This document shows, piece by piece, positions 1 through 6,208 of a DNA stretch of 6,491 bases; within the stretch, counting starts at the first letter, position 1; each line of letters begins with the position of its first letter. The stretch comes from Actinomycetota bacterium. Lineage in GTDB: Bacteria; Actinomycetota; Actinomycetes; Propionibacteriales; Propionibacteriaceae. Location of the stretch: NCBI GenBank assembly GCA_016213595.1, contig JACRAA010000216.1, positions 1 through 6,491 of the forward strand. The letters are read 5' to 3'. The notes under the pieces are model-generated. The model had not been told where the DNA came from. It saw only the letters and a program-made list of their open reading frames with translations, and did not search any database. The position numbers were made by a program, and so were the translations under genes.

Positions 1-1244
1 AGGGCGGCAGCCGTCGCGGACGCCGCCGCCGCAACCGGGATCGCCAGAACCGCCGCCAGCGTCCGGGCCAGAGCGCTCCGATCGAGCGGTTCGACGCCGA
101 GCCCACCGTGAACGAGGGCGACGTCGTCGTACCGATCCAGGGCATCCTAGACGTCCTGGACAACTACGCGTTCGTACGTACGAGCGGTTACCTCCCCGGC
201 CAGAACGACGCGTACGTGTCCCTGAGCATGGTCCGTCGCTACGGCCTGCGTAAGGGAGATGTCGTCACCGGCTCCATCCGCCAGCCCCACGAGGGCGAGC
301 GGAAGGAGAAGTTCAACCCGCTCGTCTCGCTCGACACCGTCAACGGCGGCGAGCCCGAGTCGGCGCGCAACCGGCCGGAGTTCTCGAAGCTCACGCCGCT
401 GTACCCGCAGGAGCCCCTGCGCCTGGAGAACGCCACCTCCGGCATGATCGGGCGGATCATCGACCTGGTCTCGCCGATCGGCAAGGGCCAGCGTGGTCTG
501 ATCGTGTCGCCGCCGAAGGCCGGCAAGACGATGATCATGCAGGCGATCGCCAACGCGATCACGACGAACAACCCCGAGGTCCACCTCATGGTCGTGCTCG
601 TCGACGAGCGTCCGGAAGAGGTCACAGACTTCCAGCGGACCGTCACCGGGGAGGTCGTCGCCTCGACGTTCGACCGGCCAGCCGACGACCACACGACGAT
701 CGCCGAGCTGGCGATCGAGCGGGCCAAGCGCCTCGTCGAGGCCGGCAAGGACGTCGTGGTGCTGCTCGACGGCATCACCCGCCTGGGCCGTGCGTACAAC
801 CTCGCCGCTCCGGCGTCGGGACGCATCCTGTCCGGTGGCGTCGACTCGGCCGCGCTGTACCCGCCGAAGCGGTTCTTCGGTGCTGCGCGCAACATCGAGA
901 ACGGCGGCTCGCTGACGATCCTGGCGACGGCCCTCATCGAGACCGGCTCCAAGATGGACGAGGTGATCTTCGAGGAGTTCAAGGGCACCGGCAACATGGA
1001 GCTCCGGCTTCGCCGCGACCTGGCCGACAAGAGGATCTTCCCGGCCATCGACGTCGACGCCTCAGGCACCCGTCGTGAGGAGCTCCTGCTGGGCCGCGAA
1101 GAGCTGGCGATCATCTGGAAGCTGCGGCGCGTGCTGTCCGGCATGGACAACACAGCGGCTCTCGAGATGCTGCTCAAGCAGCTGCGCAAGACGACGTCGA
1201 ACCACGAGTTCCTCGTACAGATCTCGCGCACGACGACCAACTGA
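1..1244 (+). CDS. rho: Transcription termination factor Rho, 5'-truncated by the window edge
   Basis: This is a hexameric RNA-dependent ATPase/helicase that ends transcription at Rho-dependent sites. Reading starts at base 3, and 413 residues plus TGA are visible. The open frame runs through the GTG at 108 to the window edge, so 108 is not the true start. The first 23 visible residues include 11 Arg, typical of the basic extension of actinobacterial Rho. Next come the primary RNA-binding fold (about 108-400, with GYLPGQNDAYVS) and the RecA-like ATPase: Walker A PPKAGKT (510-530), DERPEEV (604-624), Walker B VVVLLDG (753-773), the Q-loop region SGGVDSAALYPPKRFFGAARN, the R-loop KGTGN (981-995), a catalytic Arg (1032-1034) and the Arg finger of SGTR (1071-1073). 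The domain is intact up to the usual C-terminus. Gly replaces the usual Ser after the Walker B Asp, and Phe replaces Met in the TDxQR segment; both align with E. coli bicyclomycin-resistance positions. Confidence 0.98.
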   Translation, partial: GGSRRGRRRRNRDRQNRRQRPGQSAPIERFDAEPTVNEGDVVVPIQGILDVLDNYAFVRTSGYLPGQNDAYVSLSMVRRYGLRKGDVVTGSIRQPHEGERKEKFNPLVSLDTVNGGEPESARNRPEFSKLTPLYPQEPLRLENATSGMIGRIIDLVSPIGKGQRGLIVSPPKAGKTMIMQAIANAITTNNPEVHLMVVLVDERPEEVTDFQRTVTGEVVASTFDRPADDHTTIAELAIERAKRLVEAGKDVVVLLDGITRLGRAYNLAAPASGRILSGGVDSAALYPPKRFFGAARNIENGGSLTILATALIETGSKMDEVIFEEFKGTGNMELRLRRDLADKRIFPAIDVDASGTRREELLLGREELAIIWKLRRVLSGMDNTAALEMLLKQLRKTTSNHEFLVQISRTTTN

Positions 1245-1255
1245 CTCGGTCCGGT

Positions 1256-1284
1256 TTGGGAGCGGGGCCGACGTGAGGAATAAT
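1256..1284 (+). promoter_or_regulatory. Candidate sigma70-type promoter for rpmE
   Basis: TTGGGA (1256-1261, 4/6 to TTGACA) and AATAAT (1279-1284, 5/6 to TATAAT) are separated by exactly 17 nt. The A/T-rich -10 stands out in this very GC-rich sequence. Transcription would start near 1291, leaving a leader of about 75 nt before the rpmE ATG. The promoter lies entirely in the rho-rpmE gap. The call rests on motif and spacing only. Confidence 0.55.
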
Positions 1285-1288
1285 GGCT

Positions 1289-1341
1289 GGTCGGCTCCGG
1301 TTCACGCCCCGGACGGCTCTTCCGTCCATAGCCCGGCGACC
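1289..1341 (+). promoter_or_regulatory. Structured 5' leader of rpmE, candidate bL31 autoregulatory element
   Basis: The rpmE 5' UTR can fold into a two-part stem. The outer helix pairs GGTC-GGCT (1289-1296) with AGCC (1330-1333) and GACC (1338-1341), leaving a 4-nt bulge at 1334-1337. Inside it, GGACGG (1311-1316) pairs with CCGTCC (1322-1327) around a 5-nt CTCTT loop. An alternative CCGG/CCGG hairpin (1297-1300 with 1309-1312) would compete with the inner stem. No U-tract follows, so this is not a terminator. Ribosomal leader motifs upstream of L31 genes have been described, including an actinobacterial class, so control by bL31 binding is a reasonable inference. I could not compare this sequence with that consensus. 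The Shine-Dalgarno GAGGAG (1355-1360) lies 3' of the structure. If transcription starts near 1291, the outermost base pairs would be at or just beyond the transcript end. Confidence 0.45.
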
Positions 1342-1366
1342 CGGTCCGCGATATGAGGAGACACCA

Positions 1367-1576
1367 ATGAAGCAGGGGATCCACCCCGACTACGTCGAGA
1401 CGCAGGTTGTCTGCAGCTGCGGCAACACGTTCACGACGCGCTCGACCGCGAAGGGCGGGCAGATCCACACTGAGGTCTGCGCCGCGTGCCACCCGTTCTA
1501 CACAGGCAAGCAGAAGATTCTCGACACCGGCGGCCGTGTCGCTCGGTTCGAGCGCCGCTACGCCAAGAAGAAGTAG
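1367..1576 (+). CDS. rpmE: Large-subunit ribosomal protein bL31, zinc-binding type
   Basis: This is a 69-aa protein of the 50S subunit that helps bridge it to the 30S subunit. It starts MKQGIHPDYVET and ends in a basic AKKK tail. The family features HPFYTGKQ and GGRVARFERRY are present. Four Cys (C16, C18, C38, C41) form the zinc site, making this the Cys-containing form rather than the Cys-free paralogue used under zinc limitation. The ATG at 1367 is preferred to the in-frame ATG at 1283 because GAGGAG (1355-1360) sits 6 nt upstream and the family's conserved N-terminus begins there. An upstream start would also translate the probable leader. The gene appears to be its own transcription unit, with a promoter and structured leader before it and a terminator after it. 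Confidence 0.97.
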   Translation: MKQGIHPDYVETQVVCSCGNTFTTRSTAKGGQIHTEVCAACHPFYTGKQKILDTGGRVARFERRYAKKK

Positions 1577-1591
1577 CACCAGTCGTCCGAG

Positions 1592-1624
1592 CACCGGGGC
1601 GGGGGAAACCTCGCCCCGGTGTTT
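1592..1624 (+). terminator. Rho-independent terminator after rpmE
   Basis: CACCGGGGCG (1592-1601) pairs perfectly with CGCCCCGGTG (1612-1621). The stem can extend by GGG/CCT (1602-1604 with 1609-1611, one G-U pair) to 13 bp, closed by a GAAA-type loop at 1605-1608. A short TTT (1622-1624) follows. Long G/C stems with short U-tracts are common in high-GC actinobacteria. It starts 15 nt after the rpmE stop and would separate rpmE from prfA. Confidence 0.88.
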
Positions 1625-1658
1625 GCGCTTCTCAGACAGATAACGACAGGAGAGACCG

Positions 1659-2738
1659 ATGGCCGAGGGGACGGACGCGCTCATCGCCGAGCACGCCCAG
1701 ATCGAGCGGCGGCTGGCGGACCCGGCGACCCATGCCGACGCCGTGCTCGCGCGACGCCTCGGCCGGCGGTACGCGGAGCTGTCACCCATCGTCGCCGCGC
1801 TGGCCGAGCACGAGCGGCTCGTGGGCGACCTGGAGACGGCCAGGGAGCTCGCCGCTGAGGACCGCTTCTTCGAGCCGGAGGTGGCCACTCTCGCGGCCCA
1901 GGTGAGCGCCTCGACGGAGAAGCTCACCCGCCTGCTCGCGCCCCGCGACCCGCATGACAGCGCCGACGCCATCATCGAGATCAAGTCGGGCGAGGGCGGC
2001 GAGGAGTCGGCCCTGTTCGCGGGCGACCTCGTCAAGATGTACAGCCGGTACGCGGAGGGCCGCGGCTGGAAGGTCGAGGTGCTCGACAGCCAGGAGACAG
2101 ACCTCGGGGGCTACAAGTCGATCGCGATGACGGTCAAGGCCCCCTCGACGTCCAACCCCGACTCCATGCCGTACGGCGTCCTCAAGTTCGAGGGCGGGGT
2201 GCATCGGGTGCAGCGGGTCCCGGTCACCGAGTCCCAGGGCCGGATCCACACCTCCGCCGCCGGTGTGCTCGTCATGCCGGACATCGACGACGACACCGAG
2301 GTCCAGATCGACGAGAACGACCTGAGGGTCGACGTGTACCGCTCGTCCGGGCCCGGGGGGCAGGGGGTCAACACCACGGACTCCGCCGTCCGGATCACCC
2401 ACCTGCCGACCGGCACCGTCGTGTCGTGCCAGAACGAGCGGTCGCAGCTCCAGAACAAGGAGACGGCCATGCGCATGCTGCGCGCCCGTCTCGTGGCCCT
2501 GGCCGAGGAGGAGGCCGCGACCGCGGCCTCGGCGGCCCGGAAGTCGCAGGTCCGTACGGTCGACCGGTCGGAGCGGATCCGTACGTACAACTTCCCGGAG
2601 AACCGGATCGCGGACCACCGGATCGGGTTCAAGGCGCACAACCTCGACCTCGTCCTCAACGGTGAGCTGCAGCCGCTGTTGGACGCACTGCACGAGGCGG
2701 ACCTCGCGGACCGGTTGCAGCACGTCGGCGAGGCCTGA
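1659..2738 (+). CDS. prfA: Peptide chain release factor 1 (RF1)
   Basis: RF1 reads UAA and UAG stop codons in the ribosomal A site and triggers release of the finished peptide. The 359-residue length matches the family. The N-terminal helical domain covers about residues 1-100. The codon-recognition motif is PVT at 188-190, a PxT form that marks RF1 rather than RF2 (SPF). The catalytic GGQ is at 233-235 within SSGPGGQGVNTTDSAVR. Other family blocks are HRVQRVP, QGRIHTSA, NERSQ and YNFPENRIADHRIG. The ATG at 1659 is supported by AGGAGAG (1648-1654) just upstream. The gene lies 34 nt beyond the rpmE terminator, and I see no convincing promoter in that gap, so its expression may rely on read-through or a weak promoter. 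The next gene, prmC, modifies Gln235 of this protein. Confidence 0.98.
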   Translation: MAEGTDALIAEHAQIERRLADPATHADAVLARRLGRRYAELSPIVAALAEHERLVGDLETARELAAEDRFFEPEVATLAAQVSASTEKLTRLLAPRDPHDSADAIIEIKSGEGGEESALFAGDLVKMYSRYAEGRGWKVEVLDSQETDLGGYKSIAMTVKAPSTSNPDSMPYGVLKFEGGVHRVQRVPVTESQGRIHTSAAGVLVMPDIDDDTEVQIDENDLRVDVYRSSGPGGQGVNTTDSAVRITHLPTGTVVSCQNERSQLQNKETAMRMLRARLVALAEEEAATAASAARKSQVRTVDRSERIRTYNFPENRIADHRIGFKAHNLDLVLNGELQPLLDALHEADLADRLQHVGEA

Positions 2739-2739
2739 G

Positions 2740-3579
2740 GTGGTCTTGGCGGCCGGTGCCGCTGTACGGAGGGCCGCACAAGCCCTCGCGGCGTCCGGCT
2801 CTGCCTCGCCGGAGGCCGAGGCCCGCACGCTCGTCGCGCACGTCGCGCACATCGAGCTGGGTCGCCTCCCGCTCGCCGGCCCCCTCGACGACGACACGCT
2901 GACCGCTCTCGACCTCGCCGTCGCGCGTCGACTCTCGGGGGAGCCCGTGCAGCACATCACCGGGGTCGCCCATTTCCGGACGACCAGCCTGTGCGTGGGT
3001 CCGGGGGTGTTCGTGCCGCGGCCCGAGACGGAGACGATGGTCGGCTGGTGCCTCGAGCAGGCGTCGCCGGGCTGGCGGGTCGTGGAGCTCTGCGCCGGCT
3101 CGGGGGCGATCAGCAGGTCGCTCTGGCTCGAAGGGCCCGGACTGGCGCAGTGGGCGCTGGAGCTCTCGCCGGAGGCCGTCCCGTACCTGAGGACCAACCT
3201 CGAGGGAACGAATGTCGACGTCGTCGAGAGCGACATGGCCGACGGCCTCTCCGAGCTCGACGGCACGGTCGACCTCGTGGTGGTCAACCCTCCGTACGTC
3301 CCGCTCGACGCCTGGGAGAGCGTCCCTGCCGACGTCCGCGACCACGACCCGGGGCTCGCCCTCTTCTCAGGGGCTGACGGTCTGGACGCCCTGCGGGTGG
3401 TGGCCCGCGTCGCCGCCCGTCTCCTGCGCCCCGGCGGCCTGCTCGCCGCCGAGCACGCGGAGGTGCAGCACACCGACGTCGTGGACCTGTACGCGCGGGA
3501 CGGGCGGTACGACACCGTGCGGGACCACCGCGACCTCACCGGGCGTTGGCGCTTCGTGACCGCGCGTCGCCTGGGCTGA
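2740..3579 (+). CDS. prmC: Release factor glutamine N5-methyltransferase
   Basis: PrmC uses S-adenosylmethionine to methylate the GGQ glutamine of RF1 and RF2, raising termination efficiency. The protein has 279 residues, near the usual size. A small helical N-terminal domain (about 1-80) precedes a Rossmann methyltransferase domain. FVPRPETE lies at 91-98, the SAM-binding loop ELCAGSG at 116-122, and the diagnostic NPPY at 183-186, which holds the substrate glutamine. A C-terminal LLRPGGLLAAEH strand pairs with the usual final hairpin. The start is GTG 2740, one base after the prfA stop, with GGCGAGG (2727-2733) six bases upstream. The frame is open further 5' inside prfA, but those residues do not resemble the family. 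The one-base gap implies translational coupling with prfA, so the enzyme is made with its substrate. The older name hemK reflects a mistaken haem role. Confidence 0.95.
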   Translation: MVLAAGAAVRRAAQALAASGSASPEAEARTLVAHVAHIELGRLPLAGPLDDDTLTALDLAVARRLSGEPVQHITGVAHFRTTSLCVGPGVFVPRPETETMVGWCLEQASPGWRVVELCAGSGAISRSLWLEGPGLAQWALELSPEAVPYLRTNLEGTNVDVVESDMADGLSELDGTVDLVVVNPPYVPLDAWESVPADVRDHDPGLALFSGADGLDALRVVARVAARLLRPGGLLAAEHAEVQHTDVVDLYARDGRYDTVRDHRDLTGRWRFVTARRLG

Positions 3580-3628
3580 CGCCGCGTCGTCATTCGTCCC
3601 CGCGCGGGCGGGCTGGCAGGATGAGCGG

Positions 3629-4648
3629 GTGACCGAGTCCAGCGACGAGACGCGACCCCTCGAGAACCCCCCTGCCGGTGTGGCCGAGCCGGAGCCCGGC
3701 ACTGAGCCCGAGCCCGCCCCGGAGCCCGAGTCCAGGACAGAGCCCGAGCCCATCACCGAGCCCGAGCCCGAGCCCGAGCCGGAACCTGAGCCTGAGCCGG
3801 AGCGCGAGCCCGTCGTGGTCAGCGCCGAGGACCTTCCCGCCGCGGTCGAGAGCGTTCGGACCGCGATCCGCGCCGGTGAGAGTGTGGTCTTCCCCACCGA
3901 CACGGTGTACGGGATCGCCGCCGACCCGTTCTCACCCCAAGCCGTCCAGGGGCTGCTCGACGCCAAGCACCGCGGCCGCGACATGCCGCCACCGGTCCTC
4001 ATCGGCGACGCGGAGGTGCTCGAGGCGTACACGCGTGACGTGCCCGCCGCTGCTCGTCTGCTCGCGAACCGCTACTGGCCCGGTCCGCTCACGCTGATCC
4101 TCACAGCCCAGTCGAGCCTGGGGATGGACCTCGGCGAGACGCAGGGCAGCATCGGTGTCCGGGTGCCCGACCACGACGTCGCCCGCACGCTCCTGCGGGC
4201 CACCGGCCCCCTCGCCGTGTCCAGCGCCAACATCAGCGGGGAGCCGGCAGCCACGGATGCGACGGAGGCCCGCCGACAGCTCGGAGGCTCTGTCGCGGTG
4301 TACGTCGACGGCGGCCCGACCCCCGGTCCCACCCCCTCGACGATCGTCGACTTCGCGGCCAACCTGGCCGGGCGCGTGCTGCGGGTCGGGGCGATCCCCC
4401 TCGACGAGCTCCGCAAGCTCCTGCCGGGCCTCGAGGGACCGGAGCCGGAGCCCGAGCCGGAGCCGGAGACGCCCGTGGCCGAGGGGTCGGCAGGGGCGGA
4501 CGGCACAACGCCGGAGGGCGAGACGGCAGCGGAGCCCTCGGCAGCCGCCACGGAGGCTGCGCCCCTCGACCCCTCGACGGCGCCCGAGCCGACGACGCAC
4601 ACCGCCACCGCTCCCGATGCGGCGCATCCTGAGGAGACGAGCCACTAG
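3629..4648 (+). CDS. tsaC: L-threonylcarbamoyladenylate synthase (TsaC/YrdC domain) with Pro-Glu repeat tails
   Basis: The YrdC domain makes threonylcarbamoyl-AMP from threonine, bicarbonate and ATP, the first step of t6A37 modification in tRNAs that read ANN codons. The core spans about residues 65-268 of 339. It holds FPTDTVYGIAAD (from 88), the K/R motif AKHRGRD (112-118), NRYWPGPLTLIL, GSIGVRVPDH, SSANISG (198-204) and PSTIVDF. Residues 20-61 are almost all Glu-Pro and similar residues, another PE tract occupies 271-280, and an acidic Ala/Pro/Glu/Thr tail runs to the end. Both ends look disordered. The C-terminal tail does not resemble the Sua5 domain. GTG 3629 is chosen because AGGATGAG (3618-3625) precedes it and the repeats stay in frame. 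GTG 3815 (residue 63) would give a tail-free N-terminus but has only a weak GGAG 12 nt upstream. The stop abuts wecA with no gap. Confidence 0.92.
   Translation: MTESSDETRPLENPPAGVAEPEPGTEPEPAPEPESRTEPEPITEPEPEPEPEPEPEPEREPVVVSAEDLPAAVESVRTAIRAGESVVFPTDTVYGIAADPFSPQAVQGLLDAKHRGRDMPPPVLIGDAEVLEAYTRDVPAAARLLANRYWPGPLTLILTAQSSLGMDLGETQGSIGVRVPDHDVARTLLRATGPLAVSSANISGEPAATDATEARRQLGGSVAVYVDGGPTPGPTPSTIVDFAANLAGRVLRVGAIPLDELRKLLPGLEGPEPEPEPEPETPVAEGSAGADGTTPEGETAAEPSAAATEAAPLDPSTAPEPTTHTATAPDAAHPEETSH
3686..3811 (+). repeat. GAG-CCN hexanucleotide repeat coding for a Glu-Pro tract
   Basis: This is an imperfect array of GAGCCC, GAGCCG and GAGCCT units, read as Glu-Pro in the tsaC frame. The most regular part runs from 3758 to 3811 with nine consecutive GAR-CCN-like units, one of which is Glu-Arg. 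Because the unit is six bases, gain or loss of a unit keeps the reading frame. Confidence 0.9.
4439..4468 (+). repeat. Second Pro-Glu hexanucleotide repeat in tsaC
   Basis: Five CCN-GAG units (CCG or CCC followed by GAG) encode (Pro-Glu)5 at residues 271-280, just after the YrdC core. The unit is the same as in the upstream tract at 3686-3811, so the catalytic core is bracketed by related low-complexity DNA. Confidence 0.88.
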
Positions 4649-5779
4649 GTGCGCGAGTACGTCCTCGTCCTGCTCATCGCCCTCGCGGCGACGTACCTGT
4701 CCGCGCCCATGTGCCGCAGCCTGGCGCTGCGCCTCGGTGCCGTGGCGACGGTGCGGGACCGTGACGTACATGCGCGGCCGGTCCCGTACTTCGGTGGGGT
4801 GGCGATGCTCATCGGCGTGTTCGTGGCCTTCTTCTGCGCCTCCCACCTGCCGTTCCTCGGCCGGCACTCCTCGGTGACGAGCGACTCCCTCGCGGTGCTC
4901 GGGGCGGCCACGGTGATCAGCATCGTGGGCGTCGTCGACGACCTCATCGACCTTCCTGCGCTCGCCAAGGCTGCCGGCCAGGTGCTCGCGGCGGGCGTCG
5001 CCGTGCTCGGGGGAGTGACCGTGCTGTGGATCCCGCTCCCCGGCCGTCTGCTGTCCCTGGACCAGGGGACCGGCATCGCCGTCACGGTGGTCGTCATCTT
5101 CATCTGCGCGAACGCCATCAACTTCGTCGACGGGCTCGACGGCCTGGCCGCGGGTGTGGTCGCCATCGGGTCCCTGGCGTTCGCCGCGTACGCGTACATC
5201 CTCACGGTCGAGCACGACCTCGTCCGAGCGACGACGGCCAGCCTGGTCACGGTCGTGGCCGCGGGCGTGTGCCTCGGCTTCCTGGTGCACAACTTCTTCC
5301 CGGCGCGGATGTTCATGGGCGATGCCGGTGCCATGCTGCTGGGCGTCCTGCTCGCGACCTCCACGGTGAGCCTCAGCGGCCAGCTGGACCCGGCCGCCCT
5401 GACCGGTACGGGAGGCCTGCTCGCCGCATACCTGCCCATCGTCCTGCCGCTCGCCGTGCTCGCACTGCCCGTCCTCGACCTGGTGCTCGCGTATGTCCGG
5501 CGGACCATCGCGGGGACCTGGTGGTTCCGTCCCGACAAGAAGCACCTGCACCACCGGCTGCTGCAGCTGGGCCACTCCCAGACACGGGCGGTGCTGCTGA
5601 TGTACCTGTGGACCTCCCTGCTCTCCTTCGGTGCGATCGCCATCGGCTTCATGGACAACAACTGGTGGATCGCGGCGGTCATCGCCGGGCTGGTCGGCGT
5701 CGCCGTCCTGCTGACGGCCGTGCCGCGGCGTCGCGCCGCGATGGCTGCCCGCTCGAGCGGCACCTCGCAGCGGCCATGA
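4649..5779 (+). CDS. wecA: Polyprenyl-phosphate N-acetylhexosamine-1-phosphate transferase (WecA/TagO-like)
   Basis: This integral membrane enzyme transfers a sugar 1-phosphate, usually GlcNAc-1-phosphate from UDP-GlcNAc, to the lipid carrier polyprenyl phosphate. That step starts cell-wall-linked glycan or teichoic-type polymer synthesis; in mycobacteria WecA starts the arabinogalactan linker. The 376 residues show about 10-11 hydrophobic segments. Family motifs are HARPVPYFGGVAM near the N-terminus, VVDDLID with D97/D98 (Mg2+ and substrate), NAINFVDGLDGLAAG with N155, N158 and D161, MFMGDAG with D225, and the cytoplasmic HLHHRLLQLGHS from H299. The C-terminus is short and basic. GTG 4649 follows the tsaC stop immediately; GAGGAG at 4631-4636 is a good Shine-Dalgarno sequence but 12 nt away, so coupling to tsaC probably helps initiation. 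Substrate sugar and final polymer cannot be told from sequence. MraY is excluded by the motifs and context. Confidence 0.92.
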   Translation: MREYVLVLLIALAATYLSAPMCRSLALRLGAVATVRDRDVHARPVPYFGGVAMLIGVFVAFFCASHLPFLGRHSSVTSDSLAVLGAATVISIVGVVDDLIDLPALAKAAGQVLAAGVAVLGGVTVLWIPLPGRLLSLDQGTGIAVTVVVIFICANAINFVDGLDGLAAGVVAIGSLAFAAYAYILTVEHDLVRATTASLVTVVAAGVCLGFLVHNFFPARMFMGDAGAMLLGVLLATSTVSLSGQLDPAALTGTGGLLAAYLPIVLPLAVLALPVLDLVLAYVRRTIAGTWWFRPDKKHLHHRLLQLGHSQTRAVLLMYLWTSLLSFGAIAIGFMDNNWWIAAVIAGLVGVAVLLTAVPRRRAAMAARSSGTSQRP

Positions 5780-6201
5780 CGACGTCCGTGAACCGGGCCC
5801 GGGCGACCCGTCTCTTCATCGGCGGTCTCGTGGGCTGGCACGCGTCGCTGGTGCCGGCAGGCGTCGTGGGTGCCGTCCTGGGCGGCGTCACCGGCCTCCT
5901 CAGCGCACTTGTCGGAGCCGCGCTGGCCGTCGCGTACTACGCCATCGGCCAGGGCGTCCAGATGCAGTACGCCGACGCGCCGCCCCGAACGATCCGTGCG
6001 GCCAGCGTGGCGTCGTACGTCGTCCGGGTCAGCCTGCTGGGCCTGGTGCTGTGGGCAAGCCTCACCTGGCCAGGGGTGATGTCGGCACTGGACGCTCGCG
6101 GACTGTTCGCGGGCATCGTGTCAGGGGTCCTCGGATGGCTCGCCGGACTGGTCGTCGCGTTCCGCAGGCTGCGGGTCACGGCCTTCGATCCGGACGCTTG
6201 A
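5776..6201 (+). CDS. atpI: AtpI-like membrane protein of the ATP synthase locus
   Basis: This is a 141-residue protein with a short polar N-terminus (about 1-20) and four likely membrane helices at roughly 21-38, 41-60, 77-96 and 106-127. A basic FRRLR segment and an acidic end follow. AtpI proteins sit at the head of atp operons and assist assembly or stability of the c-ring; some work with AtpZ in Mg2+/Ca2+ handling. The sequence is weakly conserved, so the call rests on topology, size, the GALLG-like helix 2 (ALVGAALAVAYYAIGQG) and the position between wecA and the atp genes, where M. tuberculosis has Rv1303. The ATG at 5776 overlaps the wecA stop as ATGA. No clear Shine-Dalgarno sequence precedes it, which fits translational coupling. 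The same frame is open far upstream inside wecA, but that part is a shadow. Confidence 0.8.
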   Translation: MTTSVNRARATRLFIGGLVGWHASLVPAGVVGAVLGGVTGLLSALVGAALAVAYYAIGQGVQMQYADAPPRTIRAASVASYVVRVSLLGLVLWASLTWPGVMSALDARGLFAGIVSGVLGWLAGLVVAFRRLRVTAFDPDA

Positions 6202-6208
6202 GCGCGAT

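Noticed and set aside
108..110. GTG at 108 as the rho start
   Set aside because: The frame is open to the window edge, the upstream codons encode the expected Arg-rich extension, and no ribosome-binding site precedes it.
1246..1271. Hairpin TCGGTCC/GGGGCCGA just after rho as a terminator
   Set aside because: It has seven pairs including a G-U, a 12-nt loop and no U-tract, and it overlaps the candidate rpmE promoter.
1283..1366. Upstream ATG at 1283 as the rpmE start
   Set aside because: It overlaps the candidate -10 box and leader and lacks a Shine-Dalgarno sequence, and bL31 proteins begin at MKxxIHP, which is the ATG at 1367.
1639..1644. GATAAC as a -10 box for prfA
   Set aside because: No -35-like sequence lies at 16-18 nt upstream; that region is the terminator's G/C-rich arm.
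3598..3608. CCCGCGCGGG palindrome upstream of tsaC
   Set aside because: It leaves no room for an RNA loop, and such G/C palindromes are frequent by chance at this base composition.
5026..5775. N-terminal extension of the AtpI-like frame back to 5026
   Set aside because: That segment is out of frame within wecA, and its translation is Arg/Pro/Gly-rich with none of the membrane character of AtpI.
239..5841. Very long open frames on the minus strand (239-2035, 1782-3593, 3932-5575, 4645-5841)
   Set aside because: They lie opposite clear + strand genes, their translations are low-complexity Arg/Ser/Gly-rich, they match no family I know, and high GC removes stop codons by chance.
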